DNA of 64,000 nucleotides from Actinostola sp. cb2023 (GCA_033675265.1 JAUJYZ010000583.1:62001-126000); one strand, 5' to 3'; counted from the stretch's first letter, positions 11,230 through 23,204 are shown. Program-made: numbers and translations. The notes: generated by a model from the letters alone, not told the origin.

Positions 11230-12500
11230 TAGTATTAGTTAGTACTAGTCGTTTCTGGTAGAAAGTGTAGTGCTGCGAGTTGTGCACTGCCGTACATGTA
11301 GCTTTCAATGCATACATGTGGCTGTCCCTTGTCAGCAAGGCACATTTGTGGTAAAATAAAATAATAAAATGCAGTATAATAATAATAATAACTTTATTAC
11401 GTACTGTGTCATGTGTTCTAACTTACAAGAAACTAATTCGAGACACCTATCTATACCCACTAAAATCCCCTCCCCCTCCCATATCTCTACTGATTCTCAT
11501 TTCCATCCTTGTCCCCATTGTTCCCATCCCACATCTCCATTGATTCTCATTCCTGTCCCGGTCACATTGTCCCCTTCCATGTCTCTATTTATTCTCATTC
11601 CCACCCGAGTTTCTATATACACCATTAAAATGGTGTATGCATGGTGTTGCTTTTAAAATACAAATACTGACACTATAATAATCTGGTCATAGACAGACAG
11701 CTATAGACATGTACAAGCACTAAAAGCATGCAATACTTTGCACTATTTATCATATGTTGCACGCTTTTAATAGTTTGTACTCTACTGATATGCAGTAATT
11801 AATACAAATATGGATTCAATGAAATAGAGATTTGTGTTTGGTGTATATTATATACAATGTTACTGGCCAGATATCAGGAAAGATGTCGAAGCCTCATAGC
11901 ACACTTGTAGAAGATAAAAGTACATCAGGATGGATCGTATAATTTGATTCAGTAGTTGCTTCCATGCCAATGGCATGGGCCGGATTGGTTTGACGAAGAC
12001 CAACAAACTCGATCAGGTAGATAGGTCAGCGACAGCGTCTCTGTATCTGGGATACTGTGTCTTTCAAAAGCATCTGAAAGAAGGCTGTAGAAGTACTCCA
12101 TTGTGGAACTGGACGCGACTGACACACAACAGTCAACAGCGCTGAAAACTCATAAAACAACATTGTCTTCCCCTTAAAATGTCACTAAATTGTTCATGAC
12201 CCTGACGAATGCTTCCAACAATGAATAAAGTTGCATTTGACATCATGGATTTGTAGAAAACGAACACTTTCCTGGCTCGAATCAGCGAAAAATAAACGAT
12301 ACTCCGATCCAACGAGTCGTGTTGTGAGTGTGCGCTGATCAAAAGTACCGTGGCTCACAAATCATCTCCACAAACCCGGCCGTGAAATGCAGTCGAGATT
12401 CTCGTTGCATCCACATAAGTGCCCAGATCCCACACGACCACACATGACACAGGAACTCCGTCGAGATTAGTTTCGCTGCTCGCTACGCTCGCAGCAATTA
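11230..12500. repeat. Segmental repeat, copy A (copy B at 22205-26345)
   Basis: The first 120 bp match 22205-22340 and the rest, from about 11630, matches 25060-26340, in the same order and orientation. Each copy carries a different insertion between these halves. In copy A the insertion is about 280 bp starting with (TAA)n and ACTTTATTACGTACTG, which looks like the 3' end of a minus-strand retroposon (AATAAAG signal plus TTA tail). Confidence 0.7.
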
Positions 12501-12539
12501 GCTTGCCTCCGCAATGTATTCAAATTGAATAATAAATTT

Positions 12540-12700
12540 AAAAGGTTAACGCCCTCGTTCGTGCCTGGATTTTACCTTCACTCGTTCACTATAACAATGA
12601 ACTCGAAATTTTCTCATACTGCACTCGGCGTATTTTAATTTCTCATTCATTGTTAGTGAACTCGTGCAGGTAAATCCCGATAACCCACTCGTTGTTGCGA
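12540..12700. repeat. Short foldback
   Basis: TTCACTCGTTCACTATAACAA and its reverse (TTGTTAGTGAACTCGTG...) form imperfect arms about 60 bp apart. The foldback ends next to the ATT microsatellite. Confidence 0.4.
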
Positions 12701-12710
12701 ATTACAGTAA

Positions 12711-12715
12711 TATTA

Positions 12716-12756
<41 letters not shown>

Positions 12757-12840
12757 ATTATTATTTAATTATTATTATTATTGATTATTGTTATTATTAT
12801 TATCAATTCTTACGTCAATATTATTAATATTATTATTATG
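12711..12840. repeat. (ATT)n microsatellite
   Basis: Impure ATT/TTA tract with TTG and GAT interruptions. Confidence 0.85.
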
Positions 12841-13175
12841 GAACACCGCGCCCAATAATATATATATAGTGTGCGTTTACGTTCAACAAGGTATTGACGA
12901 TATGTGACAAATATATGTTGCCCATGGCGTAAAAATATGTCAATCCCTTTAAAATACGCTTTATTACTTGGACTACTTGTGATATCACGCGTCTTAAATC
13001 TGCAGACCGTGTCATTTTTTTATTTCATGTCGCAAAATGCATTTGTCACGTGATATTTTCCCAGGAGTGCTTTGCGTGCTTAGGGTGTTTACACGATCGC
13101 CATTTTGTCGATTGGTTTAACAAGTCTTATTCCAACATATTTTCGTTCGCCATTCGTCAAGTAAAAAACACTGAG

Positions 13176-13500
13176 CTCAAAAGACCTTTTTACCGATACG
13201 GCAACCATTTTGGATTCTATTGTTTTGGCTAAAACAATATGCTCAGGGTGCAAATGACCCAAAAACTGTAGAGAGTGGAGTCGCGTCAATATATTATTTT
13301 TCTATTTCACTCTAACCATAGTGTTGTATGGCTTACTATCTACATGTGTTGTGTATTGTTGTATAATTTTGTACAAATTCATTGCTTTAAATTAGGTTTT
13401 CGTAGTTTTTCATGGCCAAATGGTTACTAGCTTGAACCCTGGGCATCCCATAATTTCTCCATAATTCAAGATGGCCGCCGTATCGGTAAAAAGCTCAATT
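13176..13500. repeat. Foldback element with ACCGATACGGC arms
   Basis: CTTTTTACCGATACGGCAACC at about 13186 is matched in reverse by GGCCGCCGTATCGGTAAAAAG at about 13472. No target duplication was found. Confidence 0.45.
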
Positions 13501-13569
13501 GAAGAATCATAATGTGCAAAAAACTGAAAGAGAAAAGCCGGTCCTGGCCGCTGAAAGGAATCGAAGCAA

Positions 13570-14056
13570 ACAAAGGAACCAGGAGGGAGGGGGTGACTCT
13601 ATTGTTCAAAAGTGACCGACTGATAGTTACCAGTGTGACGTCACGGCTCGCTGGGATGAATTTCAATATGGCGGCCAGTCTGGTGTTCTTCATGCCGACT
13701 ATAAAACGCTCAATATTCTGTTCAGATCTTCGTGTACAGTGTATGTGTAATTTTTTTTAGTTTCTAGAGGTATTAATGTGTAAGAATATCTCTGTCGAGA
13801 TAAAAGTAATGCAAGGATTAAGTGTTTTTTCCGGAGTGTTAGTCTTGACGGTTATCAATATAGAGAACGAAACCTATCGACCGGGTAAAGGTCTCGGCTT
13901 TCTAGAGAAGCTAAATTAAGTAATGGTTACTTCAAAAAAGGACGTTCTACTTAGAAGGTAATAATCATGGACTGTGTGGAATATGGTGGACGTACATGCT
14001 CTGGATCTTTGTATCTTTGCCTCCAAAGTTGTTGTGTACAAAATAAGGACACGATG
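13570..14056 (+). repeat. Left arm of a 490 bp inverted repeat enclosing the ISL2EU-like element
   Basis: Matches 20782-21275 in reverse over nearly its whole length (from GGAACCAGGAGGGAGGGGGT to AATAAGGACACGATG), with scattered substitutions and small indels. The arms lie 6.7 kb apart. Either they are two copies of one dispersed repeat in opposite orientation, or they are the termini of a larger composite. Confidence 0.7.
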
Positions 14057-14358
14057 CACTGTAAACCATTATAATTCGCAAAATCGAAAATTTTCAAAGC
14101 TACAAATTTGAGACAAATATTACTTTAGAAATACGAAATATCTATAGAAAGCTAGAGAAAACTATAACTGCTGCACTTAGGTTGATTTGTAACCGAATTT
14201 CTTGCGTTTTAATATTTGAGCACATGTACACCACAGGATGCCCAAAATTCGAAGACAGAATCATAACATATTAGCCATTTCGAAGTTGCGCGAGGGATTG
14301 GAACCTAGTGAGCGATCGCGTTGCATCTTGGGGCTGTTTTGGTGGACGCTATTTCAAG

Positions 14359-16256
14359 ATGGCGTCTGTAACATGTAATTTTGCGAATACACGTCTCGAA
14401 GAAACCGATATCCCGGGTGCAAAACTTTTAAAACCGCCTGAACAATGCACCATGGCTATATTGAAGCCATGGCTTGCTTGTAGGGGAGCAAAAGTGTCTG
14501 GCAAACGCGATAACTTGATCAAAAGGTTAGTTTCGTTTATCATGCTCCTCCTGAGTAATTAGATCCCTAAAATGCTTAATTCTTATCTTGTCTTATGTTC
14601 TAGGGTAAACGATTACATAAGCAATGGCCTCGGTGGAAATATTGTCGATCCTAATGGTGGAATTAATATTGAAAAAAAGAGATTGGAACTCGGTCTTGAC
14701 GAAGAGATAAGCCCTTTGACTGATGAAGCATTTCCCATTGATGGGTTTCGAGTAGGGGTTTCTGACTTGCCAAAAGTGCATGGGGTATGCTCAAATATGG
14801 AAGTACTTAATTGAAGACGTTGAACTTAAAAAGCAACTTTCCGTTGAAAAGCCGATAGTCAAAGGCTATAACTTCTACAAATCTGGAAAGGTCAAAGGAG
14901 TTTTCAGCAAAAGTGAAAACGGTTTGTTTTATGTCAAGAGCCAAGTGATGCCTTCATATGCAAAATCTAGTTCATTGTATGCAGTAAAGATCATTATCAA
15001 AGCCAACTCAGAAATACACAGGGCATACTGTCCATGTCCAGCTGGAATCGATGGTCGATGTAACCATTTAGCAGCCTCATTGTTTGCCATTGAAGATATG
15101 TTTGGACAAATTGATAAAGAGAAGGAGAATGGTAAAGATGTACCTTGTACTTCGAAACCGTGTACATGGAGTGTGCCTCGGAAAATACTATCAGAACCAA
15201 AACCTATTCAGACTGTGAATTTTGAAAAGCATATTTGGGGAAAACGCAAAGCAGATCCCAAAACCTCAAATGATATTGAACATGATGTCAGAGCCCCACA
15301 CCAAAGAAGTCAAGATCATGACCTTGGAGAAATATACAAAAGGTTGAAACATCTAGAGACACAAAATGGAAAACAAATTGGACTTAGTTTTATTATTCCA
15401 CACAGCCTCCCTCAACAATCTCCTGTACAAGAGACAAATATTATCATTGAAGAGGATCAGAAGGCAAATTGGGAGATTATTTCTCCTGTGAAAAACTGCC
15501 CCCTTTCTTTGGATGATATTGCTGATAAGGCACTCAGAGCTAAGCAAAGGTTATTTGACTCAGTTAATGATATTGATGCAATTGCAAATGAAACAATTGA
15601 ACAGCATAAAACTAGGGTGTGGTACAATGTGCGCCAACCACGAATAACAGCTTCTAAATGCAAGAGATGCTTACTCAAGTCTACCACTAGTCCAACGAAA
15701 GCTGTAGCAGAGGTCTTATCATACAATTCATATGTCCAGACAAAGGCTATGAAGGAAGGCATTGAATGGGAACCGATTATTTTGAAGAAATTCGAAAATG
15801 AGACAGGTCATCAAGTAAAGAAATCAGGCTTTATGTTATCTGCAACCCATCCTTTCCTAGGAGCATCGCCTGATGGCATTACTGAAGAAAACCATCTTGT
15901 GGAGGTCAAGAAACTTGTTTTTAAAAGAAGGAGAAGTCTTAAAAGATGCCATGTGCAGACAAGGAATTTATAAGAAAAATGGAGAGGAACTTGTAATCAA
16001 TAAGACTCATAAATACTATCACCAGATTCAACATCAGCTGTTTTGTTGTAAATTAAATGTATGTCATTTTCTTGTTTCAAATGGCATTGAAATGCATACT
16101 GATCATATTTTGTTTGACATTACTTTTTGGAATGAAAGACTGCCCAAACTTGAGCAGTTTTATTTTGAACATATGTTTCCAGAGCTAGTTTATCCTAGGA
16201 TTTTGCATGGTGAAACAAGATGGAATAAAAACCTTGCATTTCCAAGATCATCATAA
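14359..16256 (+). pseudogene. SAP-SWIM-YqaJ nuclease gene of the transposon (frameshifted)
   Basis: The start ATG at 14359 begins [15 protein letters not shown]. Exon 1 carries a SAP-like DNA-binding motif ([20 protein letters not shown]). A GT-AG intron (14526-14603) joins in phase to VNDYISNG. A SWIM zinc finger follows (CPCPAGIDGRCNH, about 15030-15070), then a long acidic linker and a YqaJ-type exonuclease domain with GIEWEP, GASPDGI and LVEVKK. These are the usual metal-binding positions of the PD-(D/E)xK fold. YqaJ nucleases resect DNA ends, and in the element this may serve transposon DNA processing (inference). One indel near 14780-14795 and another near 15918 (in the run after LVEVKKLVF) break the frame. 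The last block runs to TAA 16256. Confidence 0.75.
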
Positions 16257-16616
16257 TTCATATTTGAAATATTTCATTCACTGTAGATACATAATTAAAC
16301 AAGTAAATGCTAACATAACTATTACCGGTATATTTAAATAATTTATTGTTTCCAATTTAAATATACATGAATGAATGAACCTTGATTTAAAACAGGGATC
16401 AACAGGAGCCCTGTGATTATATAATAAAATATTAAATATCAACTAATGTTAAATAACTACATGTACTTGGTATATAATGGAAGACATTGAATATTTTGAG
16501 TTAGAAGACAACATGTATTTGTCTAATATCCATAGTAACGTGTGTATTATAAACATATTTCTTTAACATTGAATTATATTACAAATATAAAATCTTCATT
16601 GTTGTCCATCTGGTTG

Positions 16617-17060
16617 TTAATTGATCATTGGTGGGAGAAAGTTAGAAAAACATACTATTACAATCCAGGCATCTGAAGCAATATCAGATAAGGTAATGGG
16701 AATTGGGCGGTCAAAGAAATGCCAATTTTTCAATCTTTCCATATAACGCTCTACATGTATTCTGAGACTAGCTATCTGTTTATTGTGGTCTGACTCTTGC
16801 TTTGTAAATTGTCCCTTTCCCTTCAAGAAGTGTGGTAAAGCTAATCGTGCACCAACGGTGGCTAGGTCATCTTGGATTGTAAATCCCTTGTCAGCCATAA
16901 CCAAATCTCCCCTGTTTAAATGTGCCACACTGAGGAAGCCAGATTCCTTGACAATTGCATTATCACTTATAGACCCACAGTATAATTCACTACAAAATGA
17001 GACTACTCCATTGGGTGTTATACCAATCAGAGCCTTCATTGTTGGTCTAGACTTGTAGCT
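16617..17060 (-). pseudogene. C-terminal part of THAP/DDE transposase, severed by an insertion
   Basis: Encodes SYKSRPTMKALIG, then CGSISDNAIVKESGF, MADKGFTIQDDL (second catalytic Asp) and IHVERYMERLKNWHF (the catalytic Glu), which is the standard DDE_Tnp_4 ending. The stop lies at 16617. The ATG near 17063 is fortuitous, since the natural upstream sequence resumes at 17966 on the other side of the 905 bp insertion. Confidence 0.8.
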
Positions 17061-17965
17061 CATTACCAGAAATTACGGACATTTTACTCCCGCGATATTA
17101 TGACCAGCGGTCTACTGGCAGTCCGAAATTCTCCTCGAATTTATATCAAAATAAATCAATTTATCAAAACCAAACTACTTTAGAAATACCAAGCGCTTGT
17201 GTTGTGGTTGATAGATGTAATATTGAAGAGCTTGCTTACGCTCGGCACAGAGTACGAACGACTCACTCTTGGCACTTCGAAATAAAAAAACCCCACAGGA
17301 AACCCAATCCATGAACTATGAGTTTGAATTTCCCGCTTTTAGGAGCCTTCACCTTCTTTGAACAGCAGTATCACACATAAAACTACCAGGCTACTAAGTT
17401 CTTGTAAAATGGCCAAATCAAACGGCGAAAATTGCTATATTTTGGGTGATTTCTTGGTGATTTCAGGACATTCAACAGCTCCGATGTTTGCTCAAGGCCT
17501 CCGAGAAATAGTGCTTTTTCACTTGTGGTTTGCGGCCTTTTATATCATGGAAATCATATCATTTTGACGGATTTAGACTTACTGTGAGTTGAGGCAATGT
17601 TTCAGATGTCGGCACCGATGGATCCATGCAATCATCGAAAGTTTAAAGCTCGGAAAGTAATGCAGGTAAAACTTTTTCGCTCGAATTAAGGAGCATGTAT
17701 TGTCAATATTCGTTGTTGTTTTGGATCTATTTTGCGGCCAGTAGAATGAATTAAACGATGCAAAAATGTTCACATAATATGTTATAAAGACTATATTTTA
17801 CATCTGGAGGTCGGCACCTAAAATTCGAAGCAGTATAAATGTCAAAATTTCAAATTATGTTTGAAGTCCCATACATTTCTTTGTGTTGTTGAGCGGCCAT
17901 TTTGAAATGTCGATCGTACTGAAAACTAATACCGTGACGTCAGATGTCCGTAATTTCTGGTAATG
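17061..17965. mobile_element. 905 bp element inserted in the DDE domain of the transposase
   Basis: Bounded by inverted CATTACCAGAAATTACGGAC termini (22 bp in all). On one side the interrupted gene reads DKKSLCYS and on the other SYKSRPTMKAL, which together match the continuous family motif, so the boundaries are within a base or two. The target duplication is minimal or eroded. The element carries no gene. It contains an inverted copy of the 8957-9095 repeat. Confidence 0.75.
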
Positions 17966-18656
17966 TTGAATAGCAAAGTGATTTTTTGTCTAAGCTCGAT
18001 GGTGATTCCATTTGAAGTTCAGTGCAGTCAATGATGGAGACGAGATCAGGATAAAATGATTTGAAAACAGGAGGCATGTAATAAATAATTTGTTCCTTTG
18101 AAGGCCAGTGGATACAGATTGGTTCTAACTCTTTTCTCATAAACTTTATCCAAGTTCTGCAAATAGTAGATACACTTGAAACTGACAACCTGAATTTCTC
18201 TGCTAAGTCTCTTTCAAAAGTACCAAGTCTTAATCTCATGAGTACCATTGTGAACTCCTGCCATGTAGTCAACTTTCGCTTAGTCCCTGGCTTTCTTGAA
18301 TCTGTATCAAATGTTGTCCTGATCTTGCCACCATAACTAATATTAGCTGCTTTGTCCTTCAGCAAATCGAAGCAAAACACCATTGTATTGTAGTTCGGAA
18401 AGCCAGTAAAGAAAGAAATGTCCTCGTCACTGTGTTTGAAATCATCTATATCAAACTTTGGTTTGTTATTGTCAATATTGATTGCACATTTTATCTCCAA
18501 TAATTCCTTCTTCAGTGAATTTATCTCATCTTTAAGGGCTTTCACTTCTTCGCTATGTGCTAATTTATCTTTAACCGTGCATTCGTTTTCAGCTGTAGAT
18601 GTAGAAGTTATGGTAACAGGTTGTACTTGTAGTTCGGCTTGACTGACAACTGTCAC
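17966..18656 (-). pseudogene. N-terminal/central part of THAP/DDE transposase (coiled coil, HTH, first Asp)
   Basis: Read on the minus strand it has a leucine/lysine-rich coiled coil (EEVKALKDEINSLKKELLEIK) and the block DEDISFFTGFPNYNTMVFCFDLL. An HTH_Tnp_4-type helix-turn-helix follows (LTTWQEFTMVLMRLRLGTFERDLAEKF...VSTICRTWI). PDLVSIIDCTEL holds the first catalytic Asp. It should continue from the THAP frame upstream (one indel near 18660-18690) and into the block at 17060 downstream. Confidence 0.8.
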
Positions 18657-18678
18657 TGTCTCGATGAGACTATCGGAA

Positions 18679-19020
18679 CTATCGATGGTTTTGTTGTTTC
18701 TCGATCGCGTCCATCACCAGTGGCAGTGTTTTCCTGATTTTCACCGGCAATTCATGTTTATCAATGATTCGGCGTTTCACTGGGACAGATTTCCAGGGAA
18801 ATATTGAAGGCAGTTGAGTTCGACACATTCGTTCTCCGTCTGGAAAATGAGCGCCGCAAATTCTCGTATTTTGAGCGTCATATTTCAGTGCTTCGTTTCT
18901 TATGAGCTTCTTGTATGCTTCCCGAACTTTCTGATCACCTGGAAGTGTGTGGAACTTCATTGTTGGAGAGTTCCTCCAGTTGTTAGTACAGTGTGGTACA
19001 CAACAACTAAATTTTCCCAT
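18679..19020 (-). pseudogene. THAP zinc-finger N-terminus of the transposase
   Basis: Starts MGKFSCCVPHC and contains the C2CH zinc ligands (the CVPHC pair, then ICGAHF) and a PSIFPW tail in place of the usual AVPTIF. THAP domains bind DNA, here presumably the element's own termini. The ATG at 19018-19020 lies about 40 bp inside the right TIR, matching the nuclease ATG position near the left TIR. The frame is lost after EKQQNHR and the neighbouring frame continues into the coiled-coil block. Confidence 0.8.
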
Positions 19021-19312
19021 TTTAAACTAGCTCTTCAATACAGTCATCAACTCATCTAGACGCCATCTTGAAATAGCGTCCTCCAAAACAGCCCCAAAAT
19101 GCAACGCGGTCGCTCACTAGGTTCCAATCCCTCGCGCAACTTCGAAATGGCTAATATGTCATGCTTTTTTAATACTCATTCTTTCCAAGAGCCTTGTAAC
19201 AGGAGTGGAACAAACTGCCCAGCCAAGTACATTTGTAGCTTTAAGCCATTTTCTATGATTTATTAATTAGTATATTTATTAGTTTATTACTAATTGATAT
19301 TATTAAATTTAT

Positions 19313-19581
19313 TAGAGTTATGGCACTAATAGAGTGTGCATGATTCCAATAAACTCTTTTCTTTTCTTTTGTTTCTTTGCATCTAATAAACACTGACAGC
19401 TAATTAGTAGTGCCCAGGTTTATTGGAATCACTCTAACCCGTGAAACAAAATCTAATAATAATTATTAGTGATTAATAGTCAAATCAAAAGAAAAGAAAA
19501 CAATGGAATTATAAGTGTCTAGTAATATCTACATTTGTACTTGGCTAATATCTGTTTCACGGGTTAAGTGCCATCACTCTA
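19313..19581. mobile_element. TAGAGTGATGGCACT MITE, interrupted by a second MITE
   Basis: Same family as 31385-31517 and 32266-32405. The left end TAGAGTTATGGCACT is separated from its continuation ACCCGTGAAACAAAATCT (19437 on) by the 107 bp element 19330-19436. The right end is CGGGTTAAGTGCCATCACTCTA. Confidence 0.7.
19330..19436. mobile_element. 107 bp nested MITE
   Basis: Inverted termini TAGAGTG(T)GCATGATTCCAAT and ATTGGAATCACTCTA. It sits inside the left TIR of the 19313 MITE, whose sequence resumes directly after it. Its TAGAGTG tips match those of its host. Confidence 0.7.
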
Positions 19582-20336
19582 TTAATTATATTTTATAAGT
19601 ATTATGTTATTAACATGGTCTATAATATTCAGTATTTCAGATTTGAATTAAATGGTATAGAAGTTTTCTTTGTCAGTCTGGGAATTATTGGGTATTCCTT
19701 AGTATAGGAATTACTAAAAATGTTCAGTTGATTTCAAAGCATAGAGTTATCAAAAATTCCCAGAAATTTCAAGGTTTTCAGTTTAACTGGTTAATAGTCT
19801 TGTTCTTAGCATGTTGTATTAATTACTAAGAATTACAGCTACCATTTTCTGCATTGAACAACTGAGAATGAGATCATTGTATATTGTATCAATTCTAAAA
19901 TCAAGCCTGACTGATTCTGAAATATTGAGCTTTATAAGTCTTGTTGTAAGACAGTTCTCATTTTCAGAATAAACAACTAAAAATACTGGTAGATAAATTC
20001 TATAAACAAAATGTAATTAGTGATTCTGAAATTGAGGGGGGGGGGGGGGTGGCAAACCCTGAATAAAACGAGGGGGGCCATATATTTGCTATGGGTATGG
20101 GCCACTGGATAGGGTATAATCTGTCTTCAACAGGGTATGAATTTACAAGATGTCACTGTCTTATGATAGGGTCAGGGTTTACAGACCCTAGTGGTACACC
20201 ACCCTATCTAAACCCAGCCGATCAAGATAGACCTGAGCACCCTCTGCAGCTCTTTAAAAAAAAAAAAACTTTATTCGAGTACACTGCGAATACAATATTT
20301 ATTCTTATTCTCGTTTTGATATAATCCAAATCTCTC
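19582..20336. other. Unassigned sequence with poly-G and poly-A tracts
   Basis: Holds a G-run at 20035-20049, an imperfect GGGTATGG/AGGGTATAA-rich stretch related to 32470-32880, and an A13 tract followed by CTTTATTCGAG at 20258-20278. The last could be the 3' end of a minus-strand retroposon (AATAAAG plus T tail). Confidence 0.4.
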
Positions 20337-20640
20337 TTTATATTATCATTGTGTTAATATATAATATATAATATAATAATATTAATATATATATTTAATT
20401 AATTATATATATATATATATTATATATAATATATAATTAATAATATCTGAAACATAAGCTTAACCCTATTCTAGCCTATTCTTTTGGGGAAAATATGTAT
20501 ACTTGATTAATTAAACATAGCACAACAACCAGTAGTCAACAGATTGAAATAAAAATACCATCATTTTATAGCTTAATATATATCTTTATATTTACTGTCA
20601 GAAACCGGTCATTTAATAGCAATAAATTTAAACTAACTAA
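20337..20640. repeat. AT-rich tract
   Basis: TATA/ATTA alternating sequence at 20340-20450, then AT-rich DNA without coding signal. Confidence 0.6.
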
Positions 20641-20781
20641 ATTAACTAAATTGGTATTGAAACCAAGGCACATTCTACAAGTGACATACATAAATAACTA
20701 ATGTAAAAGTACTTAGCAAATGAAGAGAACACAGTTTCACCACGAAATCCAAGGAAATACATATGACGGTCTCCAATCATC

Positions 20782-21275
20782 GTGTCCTTATTTTGTACAC
20801 AACAACTTTGGAGGCAAAGATACAAAGATTCAGAGCATGTACATCCACCATATTCCACACAGTCCATGGTTATTACCTTCTAAGCAGAACCTCCTTTTTT
20901 GAAGTCACCATTACTTAATTTAGCTTCTCTAGAAAGCCAAGACCTTTACCCGGTCGAAAGATTTCGGTCTCCATTTAGATAACCATCAAGACTAAAACTC
21001 CGAAAAAAACACTTAATCCTTGCATTACTGTTATCTCGGTAGAGATATTCTTACACATTAATACCTCTAGATACTAAAAAATATACATATAGACTGTACA
21101 TATAGATCTGAACAAAATATTGAGCGTTGTATAGTCGACATGAAGTAGACCAGACTGGCTGCCATATTGAAATTCGTTCGAACGAGCCGTGACGTCACAC
21201 CGGTAACTATCAGTCGGTCAAAAATGCTAATTCGAGAACAATAGAGTCACCCCCTCCCTCCTGAAAGGAACCAAT
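20782..21275 (-). repeat. Right arm of the 490 bp inverted repeat
   Basis: Reverse complement of 13570-14056. It contains a small duplication of an ATATAGAC/GTACATATAGA word near 21085-21105 that the left arm lacks. Confidence 0.7.
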
Positions 21276-21789
21276 ATTGCGATTGTGTCCCACAGAATAT
21301 TGATTTTATAAAACTTGAGCTTAGAATTCTTCTTTAATTGATTTTCAAAAAAAAAATCAGTTTGACATCTAAAACCCACACAAATCCTTGTCAAGCTAGT
21401 CGGGAAACTTTGATCGGAAGTGTTGTTGTCTTATTTGCTTGATTCTTTTGAAATTTTCAACTTTTACCAACTTTAGTATGCTCTTTCAAGTTATGATATT
21501 TTCGTTTGCCTTTGGTGAAAATTTGAAATGTCACGTGACAGGCGACACATGCCCATTGGTTGATATTTGTTTTAATATCCGTCCACAATCAACAATTGTG
21601 TTTTTATCTTCTTTATCTCAGACCATGGATAAGTGCCACCATTGGTTTGGCAGTCATTACGTCCCTGTTGCTCATAGCAACCGTCGTCATGGCGATTCTC
21701 CTCTGTAGAAAATGCGGCTCTACAGTCGTGTACTAGCCTGCGGATACAGCCGCTTTTTTACGCTCGCCACAGGGATCTCCCGAAAGAAG

Positions 21790-22150
21790 CGTCTGCGTTG
21801 TGAGGACAACATTCCTGTACTGTGACGTCATTTTTGACCCGATTCTGGTCAAAGAAGCTGATTGGTCAGCTTGCTGGTAATCGCATTATTTGCATAAATT
21901 AAGCTCACCGAAACCAGAACGACCAGAACAAAATATTACAATGTCGAGCCGCGGGCGATTGTATCGGACTTATCATATGCACAGATGAATAAAATCATGT
22001 TCTACAATAATTTTGATTGCCGAATCAACAAACTCAGGCCGTTTGGAAGTAGTGTTCACAACATGAGCGGCTGTGTTGTATCAGATTTACAACACGAGCT
22101 GTCATGACCTCAGAGGTCACAGTACAGGAATGTTGCCCTCACAACGAAGA
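21790..22150. mobile_element. Foldback element with ACAACATTCCTGTACTGTGAC arms
   Basis: CAACATTCCTGTACTGTGAC (21808-21827) is matched in reverse near 22110-22145. About 330 bp of non-coding DNA lies between the arms. Confidence 0.5.
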
Positions 22151-22439
22151 TGCTTCAGGCTAGATATGTACAAGTGCTCAAAGTACTGACGATTTCTCAA
22201 CAATTAGCCAGTATACTAGTCGTTTCTGGTAGAAAGTGATCATGAGGTGCTGCGAGTTGTAAACTGCCGTACATGTAATGTATAAATGTACATGTGGCTT
22301 TGTCCCTTGTCAGCAAGGCGCATTAACTGGCAAAATAAAATAATGACTAGACGCTCTTCTAGCGTGAAGTCGGGCTTCTAAATGAAATGTAACCTATTTG
22401 AACTAAATATAGATATCTTATAGTGCGACTAAAACAGTG

Positions 22440-22790
22440 TTTGGTCACGGGCAACAGGTCACGTAGAGTCAGTATTTTGGGTAATATTTGTATTTTCCGT
22501 ATCGCTTATGTGTATTTGTTTCTGATGACCAGATATCCGAACCCACAACAGTAATCCGAACCCCGACATCTGGTTTTATTTATGACGTCAGCGACCTAAA
22601 GGTAGGTAGTCGGGAGCTTTCCTTGACGTCATAAATAAAACCAGATGTCGGGGTTCGGATTACTAAAGATACAGTACTGATAACAGAGCTTCTCTGCTTC
22701 TGAGAGCTTATAAGCGATACGGAAAATACAAATATTACCCAAAATACTGACTCTACGTGACCTGTTGTCCGTGCAAATACCGTATACATA
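22440..22790. mobile_element. Large foldback (palindromic) element
   Basis: The outer arms contain CAACAGGTCACGTAGAGTCA and GTATTTTCCGTATCGCTTA. The inner arms contain CCGAACCCCGACATCTGG and TTTATTTATGACGTCA. Both occur in reverse on the right side. The two arm pairs account for most of the roughly 350 bp. Confidence 0.65.
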
Positions 22791-23204
22791 AACTAGACAT
22801 CGCAGAGTGATTAAACAATGTTTGGATGAAGTGTAAATATGGGTTTGCCTCGACGGTTATCGGTCGGCTGAAAACCTTACAACTGTTCTCTTCACCGCCG
22901 GCTGCGTGTATCAACTCACTTCGTTCTAAGTTCTAAAGATCTCTAAACCCTTTGTAGTACAAGTACTGGATTGATAAATCCATATCTCTATGAATTATTG
23001 TGGTTATTTGAAAACAAGACGACATAAACTTCCTCCAACAAGGTTTATTCAGACTCGACCAGTCTCGTATTGATAAATCATGTTGTTAGAGCCTTCGGTG
23101 ATTATCTTTGACCTTCTACATTCCTCCGTGCGTTGCAAAACCATTTTCCCCCAACGCCCATTAGTAGCCTTCCGACGTTCATTTGCTAGTCAAATCCAAA
23201 CTAG

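Larger units (their letters stand above)
14263..19163. mobile_element. ISL2EU-like DNA transposon with two convergent genes
   Basis: The termini are inverted copies of about 105 bp (ACATATTAGCCATTTCGAAG inward to ATTTCAAGATGGCGTC). Between them a plus-strand nuclease gene (14359-16256) and a minus-strand transposase gene (19020-16617) converge, leaving 360 bp between their stops. THAP plus HTH_Tnp_4 plus DDE_Tnp_4 transposase paired with a YqaJ-type nuclease is, to my knowledge, the arrangement of eukaryotic ISL2EU elements. Both genes carry frameshifts and the transposase also carries a 905 bp insertion, so this copy is dead. Confidence 0.75.
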
